A DNA stretch of 64,000 nucleotides from NCBI GenBank assembly GCA_002722095.1, contig PBKG01000013.1, positions 39,926-103,925 on the forward strand, given 5' to 3'. A program made the translations under genes and the position numbers. Each line of letters starts with the position of its first letter. Position 1 is the first letter of the stretch. Positions 7,848 to 16,478 of the stretch are shown here, piece by piece. Origin of the DNA: Rhodospirillaceae bacterium. Lineage in GTDB: Bacteria > Pseudomonadota > Alphaproteobacteria > UBA8366. The notes below the pieces were generated by a model. That model was given only the letters and a program-made list of their open reading frames with translations. It was not told the origin of the DNA and did not search any database.

Positions 7848-8639
7848 ATGCGCACCCTCGCGGCAGCTTTCTTCATGCTTCTTTTGGCCCTGCCAGCGGG
7901 CGCGCAATCGCCGCAAAAGAAAGAAATCTCCCACGCCGATATCCTTCGAAACTTCGAGATCATCGCTTTCGGCGGCGGGAAGTCGGGCAAGCCCTACAAC
8001 TATATCCGTAAATGGGCAAAGCCGATCAGGGTCGGCATCAAGGGCAAGACGACCGAAAAATTCGAGCAGCTGTTCGCTCAGGTTATGCAACGGCTCCGCA
8101 AGCTGACGAAACATACGATCGAACTTCGTTATTCCTACCAAATGGCGAAAGCAGGCCGCTTGCCGCCGGGCTTCGACGCCAAAAAGTCCGGTATCAACCT
8201 GTTGGTCTTTTTCTATCCGCTGAAGGAATTGCCCGAACGCACCAAAAAATACTTCAACAACTCGACCGAACAGCTGAAAGCGCTCTACGCCGGAGGCGCC
8301 TATTGCGCGGCACGTTTGAATGCCACCTCGCCCAAGTCCAATCCCAAAGCGCCAGGGCGCATCAACTGGGCGGTAATTACCATGCCCGCGGAATTACCGT
8401 ACGAACATTGGAAAGTATGCCTGCTTGAGGAGTTCACCCAAATCCTCGGATTGCCCAACGATACCGAGGAAGACTTCCCCACCAGCTTCAAGGATCGCAA
8501 CAAGATTTGGGATCTGACGAAATACGACGAAATGATGGTCCAGGCGCTCTACGATCCACGTCTCAAGCCCGGCATGCCGAAGGTCGATGCGTTGGCCGTC
8601 GCCCGCGGCATTTTTTTGCGGCTGAACGGTGGCAAGTGA
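7848..8639 (+). CDS. DUF2927-family exported protein
   Basis: A 263-residue protein with a signal peptide (MRTLAAAFFMLLLALPAGA) and a DUF2927-type body. The characteristic segment CLLEEFTQILGLPND (around residue 185) resembles the conserved E-E-x-x-Q-x-L-G-L family block, which recalls a degenerate metalloprotease helix. It begins three bases after the parE stop (TGA then GTGATG), so it is likely co-transcribed with parE; the ATG at 7848 or the adjacent GTG could start it. The function is unknown. Two to three cysteines (around Cys150 and Cys183) may form a disulfide in the periplasm. Confidence 0.8.
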   Translation: MRTLAAAFFMLLLALPAGAQSPQKKEISHADILRNFEIIAFGGGKSGKPYNYIRKWAKPIRVGIKGKTTEKFEQLFAQVMQRLRKLTKHTIELRYSYQMAKAGRLPPGFDAKKSGINLLVFFYPLKELPERTKKYFNNSTEQLKALYAGGAYCAARLNATSPKSNPKAPGRINWAVITMPAELPYEHWKVCLLEEFTQILGLPNDTEEDFPTSFKDRNKIWDLTKYDEMMVQALYDPRLKPGMPKVDALAVARGIFLRLNGGK

Positions 8640-8868
8640 ACGGCAATCCAACCTCATGGATTGAAAACTATTCCGCGCTATTAGGCTTGCATCCGGCCCT
8701 ATGAGCGCCCATAACTGACTTATCAGAACGCCAGATGCCGGGCTTTAGCTCGTTAAGCGCCCTCCTTGTCGGATCGGCCATTCGAAACTACCCCAATTCC
8801 AGTGAGCTGAGACCCCGCGTTGCCGGTGGCGTCGCGGAACTATTGTTAAATTTGAAGGATACTTGAAT

Positions 8869-9078
8869 ATGGCTACTGGAACCGTGAAATGGTTCAACCC
8901 GACCAAGGGTTATGGATTTATCGTACCCGACGAAGGGGGCTCCGACGCGTTCGTGCACATCTCGGCCGTACAAGCTGCGGGCATGCAGACGCTGAACGAA
9001 GGCCAACGGGTCAATTATGAATTGCAAGAACGTCCCAACGGCAAAATGTCGGCGGAATCACTGACCGAAGCTGAATAA
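8869..9078 (+). CDS. Cold-shock domain protein (CspA family)
   Basis: A 69-residue single cold-shock domain. RNP1 (KGYGFI) and RNP2 (VFVHIS-like DAFVHISA) are intact after the family start MATGTVKWFN. It binds single-stranded RNA/DNA as an RNA chaperone. GAAGGA precedes the start; an upstream in-frame TTG (8863) is less likely. The 229-base upstream region is long enough to hold the long 5' leader common in csp genes. Confidence 0.95.
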   Translation: MATGTVKWFNPTKGYGFIVPDEGGSDAFVHISAVQAAGMQTLNEGQRVNYELQERPNGKMSAESLTEAE

Positions 9079-9131
9079 GACTCGGTCGGGCCGGCGGCCA
9101 ATCTGCCGGCACATAATTGAAGGGAACCGTC

Positions 9132-9965
9132 ATGCGTCGATCCCTATTTGCTCTTCCCCTCGCCTTACTGCTCATACAGCCGGCAACGGCACAAATGCCC
9201 AAGCAGTTGACCGCGGACGATATCATCGTTGCGGTGATCAACGGCGAGACCGTGACCGAGCGGGATATCCGCATGATGCTGCCCGACTACAACATCGATC
9301 TGAATACGCTGGCGCCGCAACAGAAGGCGGAGATCATGCGCGAGGTGATTACTCAGCGCACGCTCGCCGCTGCCGGTCGCAAGGAAAAGGTGGACCAAAC
9401 GGTCAATTTTGCGGCACGCAAACGCGCTTTGGTCGATTCCGCGATCGCCCGGATGATGATCGACCGGTTCATGACCACAGCAGCGAAAGTTGACGAAAAA
9501 GAGCTCCGCGCGCTCTACGAAAAGAACAAGCAGAGCTATATCAATCAGAAAATTCGGGCGAGCCACATTCTGGTGAAATCCAAGAAGGAAGCCGAAGCGA
9601 TACTGGCCGATATCAAGGCGGGTAAGAAATTCGCCGATCTCGCCAAGGCCAAATCTATTGGCCCGTCCGGTGCCAGAGGTGGCGATCTCGGCGAATTCGG
9701 CCGTGGACAGATGGTTCCCGCGTTCGAAAAAGCCGCCTTCGCCCTGGAGAAAGGCGCTGTCGGCGGACCGGTTAAGACCCAATTCGGTTATCACATCATC
9801 AAAGTGACTGAAAAAGGCGATGCCAAACCAATCCCTTTTGAGCAAGTCGCCGATAAATTGCGCCAAACCATCGTCAATGACAGGCTGACCGCCTATCTCA
9901 AAGAAGTGCGCAAAAAGACGACCGTCGAAATCAAGGACCCGCGCTTCGCCATTTCCGGCGAATAG
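9132..9965 (+). CDS. Periplasmic parvulin-type peptidyl-prolyl isomerase (SurA/PpiC-like)
   Basis: A 277-residue exported foldase. It has a signal peptide ([20 protein letters not shown]), a SurA_N-like helical chaperone part with [11 protein letters not shown] near residue 40, and a rotamase domain from about residue 140 ([46 protein letters not shown]). It likely assists outer-membrane protein folding. GAAGGGAA precedes the ATG. A longer in-frame start at 9117 would spoil the signal peptide. Confidence 0.92.
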   Translation: MRRSLFALPLALLLIQPATAQMPKQLTADDIIVAVINGETVTERDIRMMLPDYNIDLNTLAPQQKAEIMREVITQRTLAAAGRKEKVDQTVNFAARKRALVDSAIARMMIDRFMTTAAKVDEKELRALYEKNKQSYINQKIRASHILVKSKKEAEAILADIKAGKKFADLAKAKSIGPSGARGGDLGEFGRGQMVPAFEKAAFALEKGAVGGPVKTQFGYHIIKVTEKGDAKPIPFEQVADKLRQTIVNDRLTAYLKEVRKKTTVEIKDPRFAISGE

Positions 9966-10141
9966 GTCTCTGACCGGCGTCTTTTGACGCTACCCCACCT
10001 TAATTCCACAAATTTCCGACTTTAAAATCGGGCACGATCACCCGAAACAGGCTCAATTTGCTTCCCGCAAATCAAAAATATGTGAGAAATATTAATAATA
10101 AACAGCAGGTTATAGGGAATTCACAAAAAAGTGTGAAAAAA

Positions 10142-10183
10142 TCCCACTTATTCCTTGACCCTTTCCGAATAAAGTGGGATATT
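10142..10183 (+). promoter_or_regulatory. Sigma70-type promoter overlapped by an inverted repeat
   Basis: TTGACC (10155-10160), a 17-base spacer and GATATT (10178-10183) form a plausible promoter. The arms TCCCACTTATTC (10142-10153) and GAATAAAGTGGGA (10167-10179) are near-perfect inverted repeats (one extra A) that straddle the -35 and reach the -10, as a repressor operator would. The start codon of the downstream gene is 73 bases after the -10. Confidence 0.6.
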
Positions 10184-10255
10184 TTCCCACATCAACAACG
10201 CCACAGCGACGGGACGATCCATTTTCTGGCCCGTTCATTTGAAAGGAGACCTGTG

Positions 10256-10723
10256 ATGAAGACCATGACCACGCTTAAATCCGGCGCCGTAGCCGCTCTT
10301 GCCCTCGCAGGCGCCAGCATTGCCACGATCAGCCCGGCCAGTGCCGAAGATCAGTGCATTTCCTACAATATGGGCAACAATCAGCTGAGCTACTGCCGCA
10401 ACAATGTGGAGCCGCTGTTCCCGACCCCGACCTGGGGCGCGCCGACCGTCGTCCAGCCTTCGGTGGTCTACACCCAGCCCGCCCCGGTCGTAATCAAACC
10501 CGGCCCCTACTACAAGCCCGGCTGGCAACTCCGTAAGGAAATCAAGCTACTGCGGCGCCTGGAGCGGAATGCCTATCTGACCCGCGCCGAGCGGAAACGC
10601 ATCAAGCGTAAAATTCGCCGCAAGGTGCACCGTCTCCACGGTCACTATTACGGCCCGGGCAAACGCGTGCGTGTAGCAACCCGCCGCGCTCATCGTTACT
10701 ACGACAGCGTCTACGCCGATTAA
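10256..10723 (+). CDS. Small secreted basic protein, unknown function
   Basis: A 155-residue exported protein with a signal peptide (to about residue 28, SPASA). It then has a short Cys-containing segment (DQCISY, LSYCRN), a Pro/Val-rich linker (about residues 60-85) and a very basic helical C-terminus rich in Arg, Lys and His (LTRAERKRIKRKIRRKVHRL). AGGAG lies just before the ATG. The basic tail could bind anionic polymers such as LPS or nucleic acid. It has its own promoter/operator and terminator. I do not recognise a family. Confidence 0.75.
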   Translation: MKTMTTLKSGAVAALALAGASIATISPASAEDQCISYNMGNNQLSYCRNNVEPLFPTPTWGAPTVVQPSVVYTQPAPVVIKPGPYYKPGWQLRKEIKLLRRLERNAYLTRAERKRIKRKIRRKVHRLHGHYYGPGKRVRVATRRAHRYYDSVYAD

Positions 10724-10771
10724 GCGGCCCATGGATCGTCCGTAGGCGATGGAAAAGGCCCCAGGCCTTGG

Positions 10772-10801
10772 AAAGACCCCGCTCCGGCGGGGTCTTTTTT
10801 T
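10772..10801 (+). terminator. Rho-independent terminator
   Basis: AAAGACCCCGC / GCGGGGTCTTT, an 11-bp stem with a TCCG tetraloop and a run of seven T, placed 48 bases after the secreted basic protein gene. Confidence 0.93.
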
Positions 10802-10810
10802 ATCTGACCG

Positions 10811-11860
10811 CTAAATCCGCTCCGCCACCGCCCCAGCAAAAGCGTCGCAATCCATGTCGCCGCCCAAATCGCGGGTGCGGCCTTCGGCGAGCTGGGCGCC
10901 AAGCGCCCCTTCCAGCGCAATCGCCGCCTCGTTGAATTCCGGCTTTTCATGTTTGGCGGCAAGCCAGGTCAACATCATCGCGCACGAAATGATCATCGCG
11001 GTCGGATTGGCGATGTTTTGCCCGGCGATATCCGGCGCCGAGCCATGGGCGCACTGGGCGATGCAATCCGTGTCACTGGCATTGACCGAGCCGCCCAGGC
11101 CGAGCCCGCCGGCGAGCTCCGAGGCCAAATCGGAAAAGATATCGCCATACATATTGGAGCAGATCACCACGTCGAAATCCGCGGGACGGCGCACGATGTG
11201 GGCGGCGAACGCATCCAGGATCACCTCTTCCACTTCGATTTCCGGGTAATCGGCAGCGACGGCGAGGCAGGCTTCGCGCCAAAGCCCGTCGGTCAACTTC
11301 ATCACGTTAGCCTTGTGGATGATCGTAATCTTCTTCCGGCGCTGCATGGCGAATTCGCATGCCGCGCGCGCGATATCGGTGGACCTCGCCCGGCTGATGT
11401 TGCGGACAGACTGGGCAAGATCCGGATTGGCCATAAACTCGCCCCCGCCCGCATACATGTTCCGATCCGCATAGAAGCCTTCCATATTCTCGCGCGCAAT
11501 CACCAAGTCCATTTCCGGCACATGCGCCGGCACGTTCGGGCGCGTCTTCGATGGACGCATGTTGGCGTAGAGATTGAGCGATCGACGGATGATGCCCGAC
11601 GGGTTGGCATAGGTCTGGTGCTCCGGCGGATAGCTGACATTGTCGTGCGGGCCGAAAATGGCACCATCGGCCGCTCTGATCCGCTCGACCACCTCGTCGG
11701 GGCAGGCATGGCCGTATTTCTCGATCCCCGCTAGGCCGATCTGATCTTCCTCGAAGGTCAAACCCAATTGAAACGCCTCGCTGACCGCCTCCAGACACCG
11801 CTTGCCGGCGGGCACGATTTCGGGGCCAATACCGTCCCCATCCATCACCATGATTTTCAT
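10811..11860 (-). CDS. Isocitrate/isopropylmalate dehydrogenase-family decarboxylating dehydrogenase
   Basis: A 349-residue NAD(P)-dependent beta-decarboxylating dehydrogenase. It has MDGDGIGPE at the N-terminus, the substrate Arg/Tyr region (RENMEGFYADR) and the family signature NMYGDIFSDLASELAGGLGL near residue 235. The HGSAPDIAGQNIANP segment is the cofactor loop. The substrate could be isocitrate, isopropylmalate, tartrate/malate or homoisocitrate. No leu or TCA genes are adjacent. The class II aldolase gene upstream in the same direction (13-base gap) suggests use of a hydroxy-dicarboxylate or similar acid. The ATG at 11860 gives the standard family N-terminus. Confidence 0.88.
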   Translation of the reverse strand: MKIMVMDGDGIGPEIVPAGKRCLEAVSEAFQLGLTFEEDQIGLAGIEKYGHACPDEVVERIRAADGAIFGPHDNVSYPPEHQTYANPSGIIRRSLNLYANMRPSKTRPNVPAHVPEMDLVIARENMEGFYADRNMYAGGGEFMANPDLAQSVRNISRARSTDIARAACEFAMQRRKKITIIHKANVMKLTDGLWREACLAVAADYPEIEVEEVILDAFAAHIVRRPADFDVVICSNMYGDIFSDLASELAGGLGLGGSVNASDTDCIAQCAHGSAPDIAGQNIANPTAMIISCAMMLTWLAAKHEKPEFNEAAIALEGALGAQLAEGRTRDLGGDMDCDAFAGAVAERI

Positions 11861-11873
11861 GTCTCGGTCCTTC

Positions 11874-12608
11874 TCAATTCTTGTAGTCGGGTTCTTCGCG
11901 GTCGAGCACGCGCTTGAGCGCGGCGAAATGATCGGGCGCGCCCATGCGCTCGCCCTCGGTCTGTTCCTGGGTATGGGCAATCACCTCGGGCGGAAGCGTG
12001 ACCAGCTTCTTGCCCGTCGACAGCGCCAGCACCTGCACCTCGCAAGCGCGCTCCAGGTAATAAAGGTCGTCGTAAGCATGGGCCACGGTGTGGCCGGTGA
12101 CCATCACGCCGTGGCTCCCCATCATCAGGATCGACTTGTTGCCGAGCTTGGCGGCCATGCGGTCGCCCTCCTCCACGCTCAACGCGATGCCGTTATAGTC
12201 GTCGTCATAGACGATACGTTCGGAAAACCGGATCGCCTTCTGTTCCGCGGGCTTGAGCCGTCCGTCTTCGACCATCGTCAGCGCGGTGGTGTAGGGCTGA
12301 TGCGTATGTAGCGCGCACGCCGCATGCGGGCAGGCCAGATGGACCCGGCTATGGATATAGAACGCCGTCGGCTCCACCGTCCCCTCGCCCTCGAGCACAT
12401 GGCCGTCATAGTCCGCCAACAGGATGTTCGACGCCGTAATCTCCGACCAGTGCAATCCCCAACGATTGATCAGGAACTTGTTCTCGCCCACCGCGAAGCT
12501 GAAATGATTGCAGATCCCTTCATGCAGTCCGTGGCGCACCGCCCAGCGAAACGCAGCGGCCAGATCGACGCGCACCTGCCACCGTTCTTCTTCGGATAAC
12601 ATGGCCAT
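11874..12608 (-). CDS. Class II aldolase/adducin family protein
   Basis: A 244-residue zinc aldolase-type protein. It has N-H-F-S-F near residue 35, the HTHQPY metal-binding segment near residue 102, HGVMVTGHT with a further His near residue 165, and a central Glu/Tyr-rich core. The family includes fuculose-phosphate aldolase, 3-oxo-tetronate 4-phosphate decarboxylase and many uncharacterised members in alphaproteobacteria. It lies 13 bases upstream of the dehydrogenase gene, so the two probably form an operon. The GGGGCCCC-rich stretch just before the start has AGGGG as possible ribosome-binding site. Confidence 0.86.
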   Translation of the reverse strand: MAMLSEEERWQVRVDLAAAFRWAVRHGLHEGICNHFSFAVGENKFLINRWGLHWSEITASNILLADYDGHVLEGEGTVEPTAFYIHSRVHLACPHAACALHTHQPYTTALTMVEDGRLKPAEQKAIRFSERIVYDDDYNGIALSVEEGDRMAAKLGNKSILMMGSHGVMVTGHTVAHAYDDLYYLERACEVQVLALSTGKKLVTLPPEVIAHTQEQTEGERMGAPDHFAALKRVLDREEPDYKN

Positions 12609-12697
12609 AGGGGCCCCTCCTCGACAATGCGGCGGATTTTAGCCGGAGGTGACATTTGGGCAAGGGCGATACGGTTTTGTCATCGAGGTTTGTATGC

Positions 12698-12726
12698 TTG
12701 ACATTTTATATGCATATACATACTAT
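12698..12726 (+). promoter_or_regulatory. Promoter and operator of the marR-type gene
   Basis: TTGACA (12698-12703), a 17-base spacer and TACTAT (12721-12726) are close to the sigma70 consensus. The spacer contains the 12-base perfect palindrome TATATGCATATA (12707-12718), part of the shared string ATATGCATATACATA. The same string sits in the next promoter at 13229-13243. This is a likely autoregulatory MarR operator. Confidence 0.82.
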
Positions 12727-12745
12727 ATTGCGTGAGAGGATAAAA

Positions 12746-13213
12746 ATGAGCAAAGCCCAAACGACAAAATCAGACGCTGTGGATGTTTTCACCCCCACAA
12801 ATTGTGTCAGTTATCGCCTGCGTCGCGCCGCGCGATTGGCGGCGAAAAAATACGATGCCGCCCTGCGCCCGACTGGCCTGCGAAATACACAGTTCACCTT
12901 GCTGGGCGCTCTCAACCATTTGGGTCCGACCAGCGTTGGCGACCTGTCCGACGCGTTGGCAATGGATCAAACGACAGTGACTCGAAACCTCGCCATCCTC
13001 GCGCGCAAAAATTTCGTCGAAGAACTCCCGAACGAAGATGGGCGAGTACATTTGGCATGTCTCTCTGACGAAGGAGCCAAAATTTACAATCGGGCATTAC
13101 CCCTTTGGCAGGGGAGCCAGAAACTTGTTTTGGCGGCACTCGATGATGACCTTTGGCCTCTGATGATGGGCAACCTGCAGCAAATTGAGAATGCCTGCGC
13201 AAACACAGGTTAA
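12746..13213 (+). CDS. MarR-family transcriptional regulator
   Basis: A 155-residue winged-helix protein. The HTH recognition region is seen in VGDLSDALAMDQTTVTRNLAILARKNFVE (in two parts, residues 68-96), followed by the wing (PNEDGRVHLACLSDEG). N- and C-terminal helices provide dimerisation. GAGAGGA lies before the ATG at 12746. Operator copies in its own promoter and in the next promoter indicate autoregulation and control of the following two-gene operon. A small ligand, perhaps aromatic, would be typical for the family. Confidence 0.9.
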   Translation: MSKAQTTKSDAVDVFTPTNCVSYRLRRAARLAAKKYDAALRPTGLRNTQFTLLGALNHLGPTSVGDLSDALAMDQTTVTRNLAILARKNFVEELPNEDGRVHLACLSDEGAKIYNRALPLWQGSQKLVLAALDDDLWPLMMGNLQQIENACANTG

Positions 13214-13218
13214 AAAAT

Positions 13219-13247
13219 TTCAACTTAAATATGCATATACATATTAT
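13219..13247 (+). promoter_or_regulatory. Promoter and operator of the NmrA/membrane-protein operon
   Basis: TTCAAC (13219-13224), a 17-base spacer and TATTAT (13242-13247) mirror the marR promoter geometry. The spacer and -10 carry ATATGCATATACATA followed by TTATTGC, the same string as at 12708. The same regulator very likely binds both. Confidence 0.8.
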
Positions 13248-13267
13248 TGCCATGAAAGGACCTACAA

Positions 13268-14395
13268 ATGTCACAATCACTCCCGAAAATTCTGGTAACC
13301 AGCGCAGCCGGACATATCGGCCGGCCAACAGTTCTTAACCTTCTCGAAAACGGATTCCATGTCCGTGCTTTCGTCCGACAAATCGACGGCCGCTCGGATT
13401 CACTGGCGCGTGCGGGCGCAGAGATATTCGCGGGAAATCTCGCAGATATCCGGGACTTGCGACGGGCAATGGCTGGCATCGATCGCGCGTTTCATTGCCC
13501 GCCCTTCTCTCCGAATTCGCTTAACGACAATGTTCTATTCGCAATTGCCGCCGAGGAATCCAAACTCGAAGTCGTGGCATTGATGACGGCCTGGAATATC
13601 CATGCAACCCATCCTTCGGTTCACCAACGCGGCCATTGGATGGGCGAGGAAGTGTTTCGATGGATGCCGTCGGTCGATGTCATCCATCTGAGACCCGGAC
13701 TGTTTGCCTTCCCCTATTTCCTTGGTTTGCCCGCCGTGGTGCATTTCGGCCAATTGTTGTTGCCGCTCGGGGATGCGCATAACGCTCCGCCATCTAATGA
13801 AGATATCGCCAAGGTCGCCGGTGCGGTGATCGCGGACCCTTCACCGCATATTGGTAAGACCTATCGTCCGACTGGCCCCACTTTGGTTACAGCTCAAGAC
13901 GTCGCAGAAACATTCGGGCGCGTTCTCGGCCGAAAGGTGATTCACCGGGACATTTCCTACAATCTATTTCAGAAAGCCGCCCTTGCCCAAGGGTATCCAA
14001 TCTCGCAAATCGCCCATATGCGTTACTACGCCGAGGAGGCGCGCAAAGGAGTGTACGCAATTGGCGCTCCTACGGACCATGTGCTGGCGGTTACAGGTAA
14101 CGAGGCGGAATCTTTCGAGACCACGGCACGACGTTACATTTCTGATCCGTCATTGATTTTTCCGGAGCTTCAGATCGGCACCAGACTCGAATCACTAGCA
14201 GGCCTCGGCAAAACCCTGCTGACCCGCCCCCGCGATCTTGACGCGTGGGAAAGGCAGCGCGGTTACCCGCTGCTTAGAAACCCCCAGCTTGCCCATCAAA
14301 GCGACACTTGGGTCGAGACCGCCCGGAACATCGCCGATAGCAGGCAACCGCGCGCAGAAAAACTCGACACGAATGTTCAACGACTGCCGGCCTGA
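13268..14395 (+). CDS. NmrA/atypical SDR-family NAD(P)-binding protein
   Basis: A 375-residue protein starting with a Rossmann motif (VTSAAGHIGRPTV, residues 10-22) and FVRQIDGR after strand beta2, as in NmrA/HSCARG-like redox sensors and NAD(P)H:quinone oxidoreductase-like atypical SDRs. It is longer than the usual 290-300 residues; the last 80 residues hold a linker with DPSLIFPELQ and RPRDLDAWERQRGY that I do not recognise. The MarR operator in its promoter suggests induction by a small molecule such as a quinone or electrophile. AAAGGA precedes the ATG. Confidence 0.8.
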   Translation: MSQSLPKILVTSAAGHIGRPTVLNLLENGFHVRAFVRQIDGRSDSLARAGAEIFAGNLADIRDLRRAMAGIDRAFHCPPFSPNSLNDNVLFAIAAEESKLEVVALMTAWNIHATHPSVHQRGHWMGEEVFRWMPSVDVIHLRPGLFAFPYFLGLPAVVHFGQLLLPLGDAHNAPPSNEDIAKVAGAVIADPSPHIGKTYRPTGPTLVTAQDVAETFGRVLGRKVIHRDISYNLFQKAALAQGYPISQIAHMRYYAEEARKGVYAIGAPTDHVLAVTGNEAESFETTARRYISDPSLIFPELQIGTRLESLAGLGKTLLTRPRDLDAWERQRGYPLLRNPQLAHQSDTWVETARNIADSRQPRAEKLDTNVQRLPA

Positions 14396-14424
14396 ATCGG
14401 CACTAATCTTAAAGGAGACCTCCA

Positions 14425-14922
14425 ATGGAAATACTAGATATCTTTGCCTTGCAATTCGTCCTTAGTCTCACCGTCATAGGTCTAATCGCGGCCTTGCGAT
14501 TGGCCCCATGGCTCCAACGCCAAGAACTTGGTGATGCCTTGTTCTGGCTCGCTGTACCGCATGCGTTTCGGCATCTAGGCTTGGTGTTTCTCGTGCCAGG
14601 CGTCGTTTCCGCGAGCCTGCCGGAGAATTTTGCCGGGGCGGCAGCTTACGGCGATCTTGCGGCCGGAATTCTCGCGATCGCCCTGCTCGTCGCAGCGCAT
14701 TTCAAATGGAGCGCCATGGTTCCACTCGCTTGGGCAACTTCCGTCGTTGGCTTGGTGGACCTGGTGAACGCTCTTAGCCATATCGAAGTGGTGCCGCACC
14801 TGCAGTCCGCCTGGTACATCCCCACAATTATAGTGCCGGTTCTGTTGGTCACTCATGTGATGACGCTGACCCGCCTCATCGCCTATCACCGAGCGAAAAT
14901 TGGCACCATTCGTGAAGCCTGA
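14425..14922 (+). CDS. Integral membrane protein, unknown function
   Basis: 165 residues with four to five hydrophobic segments (about residues 7-27, 40-60, 68-90, 95-118 and 125-150) and short loops. There is no recognised motif. It is the second gene of the MarR-controlled operon (AAGGAG before the ATG, 29 bases after the NmrA gene) and is followed by a strong hairpin. It may be a small-molecule permease or quinone-linked protein, but this is only context. Confidence 0.75.
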   Translation: MEILDIFALQFVLSLTVIGLIAALRLAPWLQRQELGDALFWLAVPHAFRHLGLVFLVPGVVSASLPENFAGAAAYGDLAAGILAIALLVAAHFKWSAMVPLAWATSVVGLVDLVNALSHIEVVPHLQSAWYIPTIIVPVLLVTHVMTLTRLIAYHRAKIGTIREA

Positions 14923-14929
14923 GCGGACC

Positions 14930-14957
14930 ACGGGGCGCCCGCCACTGGGCGCCCCGT
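14930..14957 (+). terminator. Strong GC-rich hairpin after the MarR-controlled operon
   Basis: ACGGGGCGCCC and GGGCGCCCCGT form an 11-bp perfect stem with a 6-base loop, right after the stop codon region of the membrane protein gene. There is no T run, so termination efficiency is uncertain; it may instead protect the 3' end of the mRNA. Confidence 0.65.
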
Positions 14958-14998
14958 AAATCTACGAATCCAAGACAAACCCAATCTCCCCCCCTAAA

Positions 14999-15029
14999 AT
15001 GCTCCCCAAATACTAGTTTTGGGGAGCAT
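14999..15029 (+). promoter_or_regulatory. Hairpin that sequesters the Shine-Dalgarno of the M20 peptidase gene
   Basis: ATGCTCCCCAAA (14999-15010) and TTTGGGGAGCAT (15018-15029) pair perfectly over 12 bp around the loop TACTAGT. The right arm contains GGGGAG (15021-15026), the only good ribosome-binding site for the ATG at 15033. In RNA the site would be fully paired, which suggests translational control (thermosensor-like or factor-opened). Confidence 0.65.
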
Positions 15030-15032
15030 CTC

Positions 15033-16445
15033 ATGAAAAACGAAGGAAGCCGCGACGGTGCTATTGCGCGCGCCCACGACCGGATGGATAGCGGCGTATA
15101 CCTGGAAGAACTGGCGCGACGGGTCGCGATCCCGACCGAGAGCCAGGTGCCCGAGCGCGCCGACGAGCTTTACCGATATCAAAAAGAAGAGATGGCGCCT
15201 GCGTTCGAGGCTCTCGGCTTCGAAACGACGCTGCTGGAAAATCCGGTGGCCGGACGGGGGCCGTCGCTTGTCGCCTGCCGGATCGAAGATGAAAGCCTGC
15301 CGACGGTGCTCGTCTACGGCCATGGCGATGTGGTCCGTTCGGTTCAATCCGAATGGCGGGAGGGTCTTGAAGCTTATGCGCTTACCTTCGAAGGCGACAA
15401 AATCTATGGCCGTGGCGTGGTCGACAATAAGGGCCAGCACACGCTTGCCATGAATGCCATGGCCGCGGTGCTCGAAGAGCGCGACGGCAAGCTCGGCTTC
15501 AACGCCAAATTCATCATCGAAACTGGCGAGGAACAGGGCTCGCCCGGCTTGAACCAAATGATTCAGGAAAACGCAGACCTTCTTGCCTGCGATATGTTTC
15601 TCGGTTTCGACGGACCGCGCAAATCCTCAGACCGCATGGATTTGAACTTGGGCTGTCGGGGTGGTGTCTTTTTCGACCTCATCGTCGACTTGAACCGCTC
15701 GGGTGGCATGCATTCGGGCCATTGGGGCGGTGTATTGCCAGACGCCGGCATTCAGCTCGCTCACGCCATCGCGACGATCACCGATGCGCAAGGACGTATT
15801 CAAATCGACGAATGGCTTCCTAAAGAAGTGCCGGCCTCCGTTTCGAAAGCATGCGCGGAAGTTGTCGCCGATACGGTGGAGGGCTTGCCGGACCCGGATC
15901 CGAATTGGGGCCAGCCGGGCCTCTCGGTGCGGGAAAAAACTCTCGCCTGGACCAGTTTCATAATTCTCGCCTACTCCACGGGAAATCCGGATAATCCGGT
16001 AAACTCAGTCCCTTCATATGCCAAAGCGCGATGCCAAATTCGCCACACGGTCGATGTGGGTCGCGATATTTTCATTCCGGCGCTGCGTAAGCATCTGGAC
16101 GATCACGGTCTAGACTATGTGGAGATCAATACGGATGTGGGCCGCGAACAGTTTCCCGCATCGCGCACCGATCCTGATGATCCCTGGGTCCAATGGATTA
16201 AGGAATCTATCGAGATAACCACCGGCACAGGGCCAAATTTAACGCCAGGCTCTTCCGGGTCGAACCCGAGTGAACTTTTCAAAGCAGGGCTCGACACTCC
16301 GGTAATCTGGATGCCGCATTCTTACAGCGGCTGCAATCAACATGGCCCCGACGAACACGGTCTCAAATCCTATTTGCGTGAGGGGTTAGGCGTGGCAGCG
16401 GCTGTGTTTTGGGATTTGGGAGAAGGCAAGACGCCGAAAGCGTAG
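15033..16445 (+). CDS. M20-family zinc metallopeptidase/amidohydrolase
   Basis: A 470-residue dinuclear-zinc hydrolase of the ArgE/DapE/carboxypeptidase G2 family. The first metal motif is YGHGDVV (His97, Asp99). GRGVVDNKG supplies the bridging Asp, and IETGEEQGSPG supplies the Glu pair (general base plus ligand). The lid/dimerisation domain is about residues 215-345. A C-terminal His (YSGCNQHGPDEH region) completes the site. The substrate is probably an N-acyl amino acid or a di/tripeptide. The gene stands alone with a hairpin covering its ribosome-binding site. Confidence 0.92.
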   Translation: MKNEGSRDGAIARAHDRMDSGVYLEELARRVAIPTESQVPERADELYRYQKEEMAPAFEALGFETTLLENPVAGRGPSLVACRIEDESLPTVLVYGHGDVVRSVQSEWREGLEAYALTFEGDKIYGRGVVDNKGQHTLAMNAMAAVLEERDGKLGFNAKFIIETGEEQGSPGLNQMIQENADLLACDMFLGFDGPRKSSDRMDLNLGCRGGVFFDLIVDLNRSGGMHSGHWGGVLPDAGIQLAHAIATITDAQGRIQIDEWLPKEVPASVSKACAEVVADTVEGLPDPDPNWGQPGLSVREKTLAWTSFIILAYSTGNPDNPVNSVPSYAKARCQIRHTVDVGRDIFIPALRKHLDDHGLDYVEINTDVGREQFPASRTDPDDPWVQWIKESIEITTGTGPNLTPGSSGSNPSELFKAGLDTPVIWMPHSYSGCNQHGPDEHGLKSYLREGLGVAAAVFWDLGEGKTPKA

Positions 16446-16478
16446 TGAAGTTACACGTCACATCCGAGGTAAGGTGCG

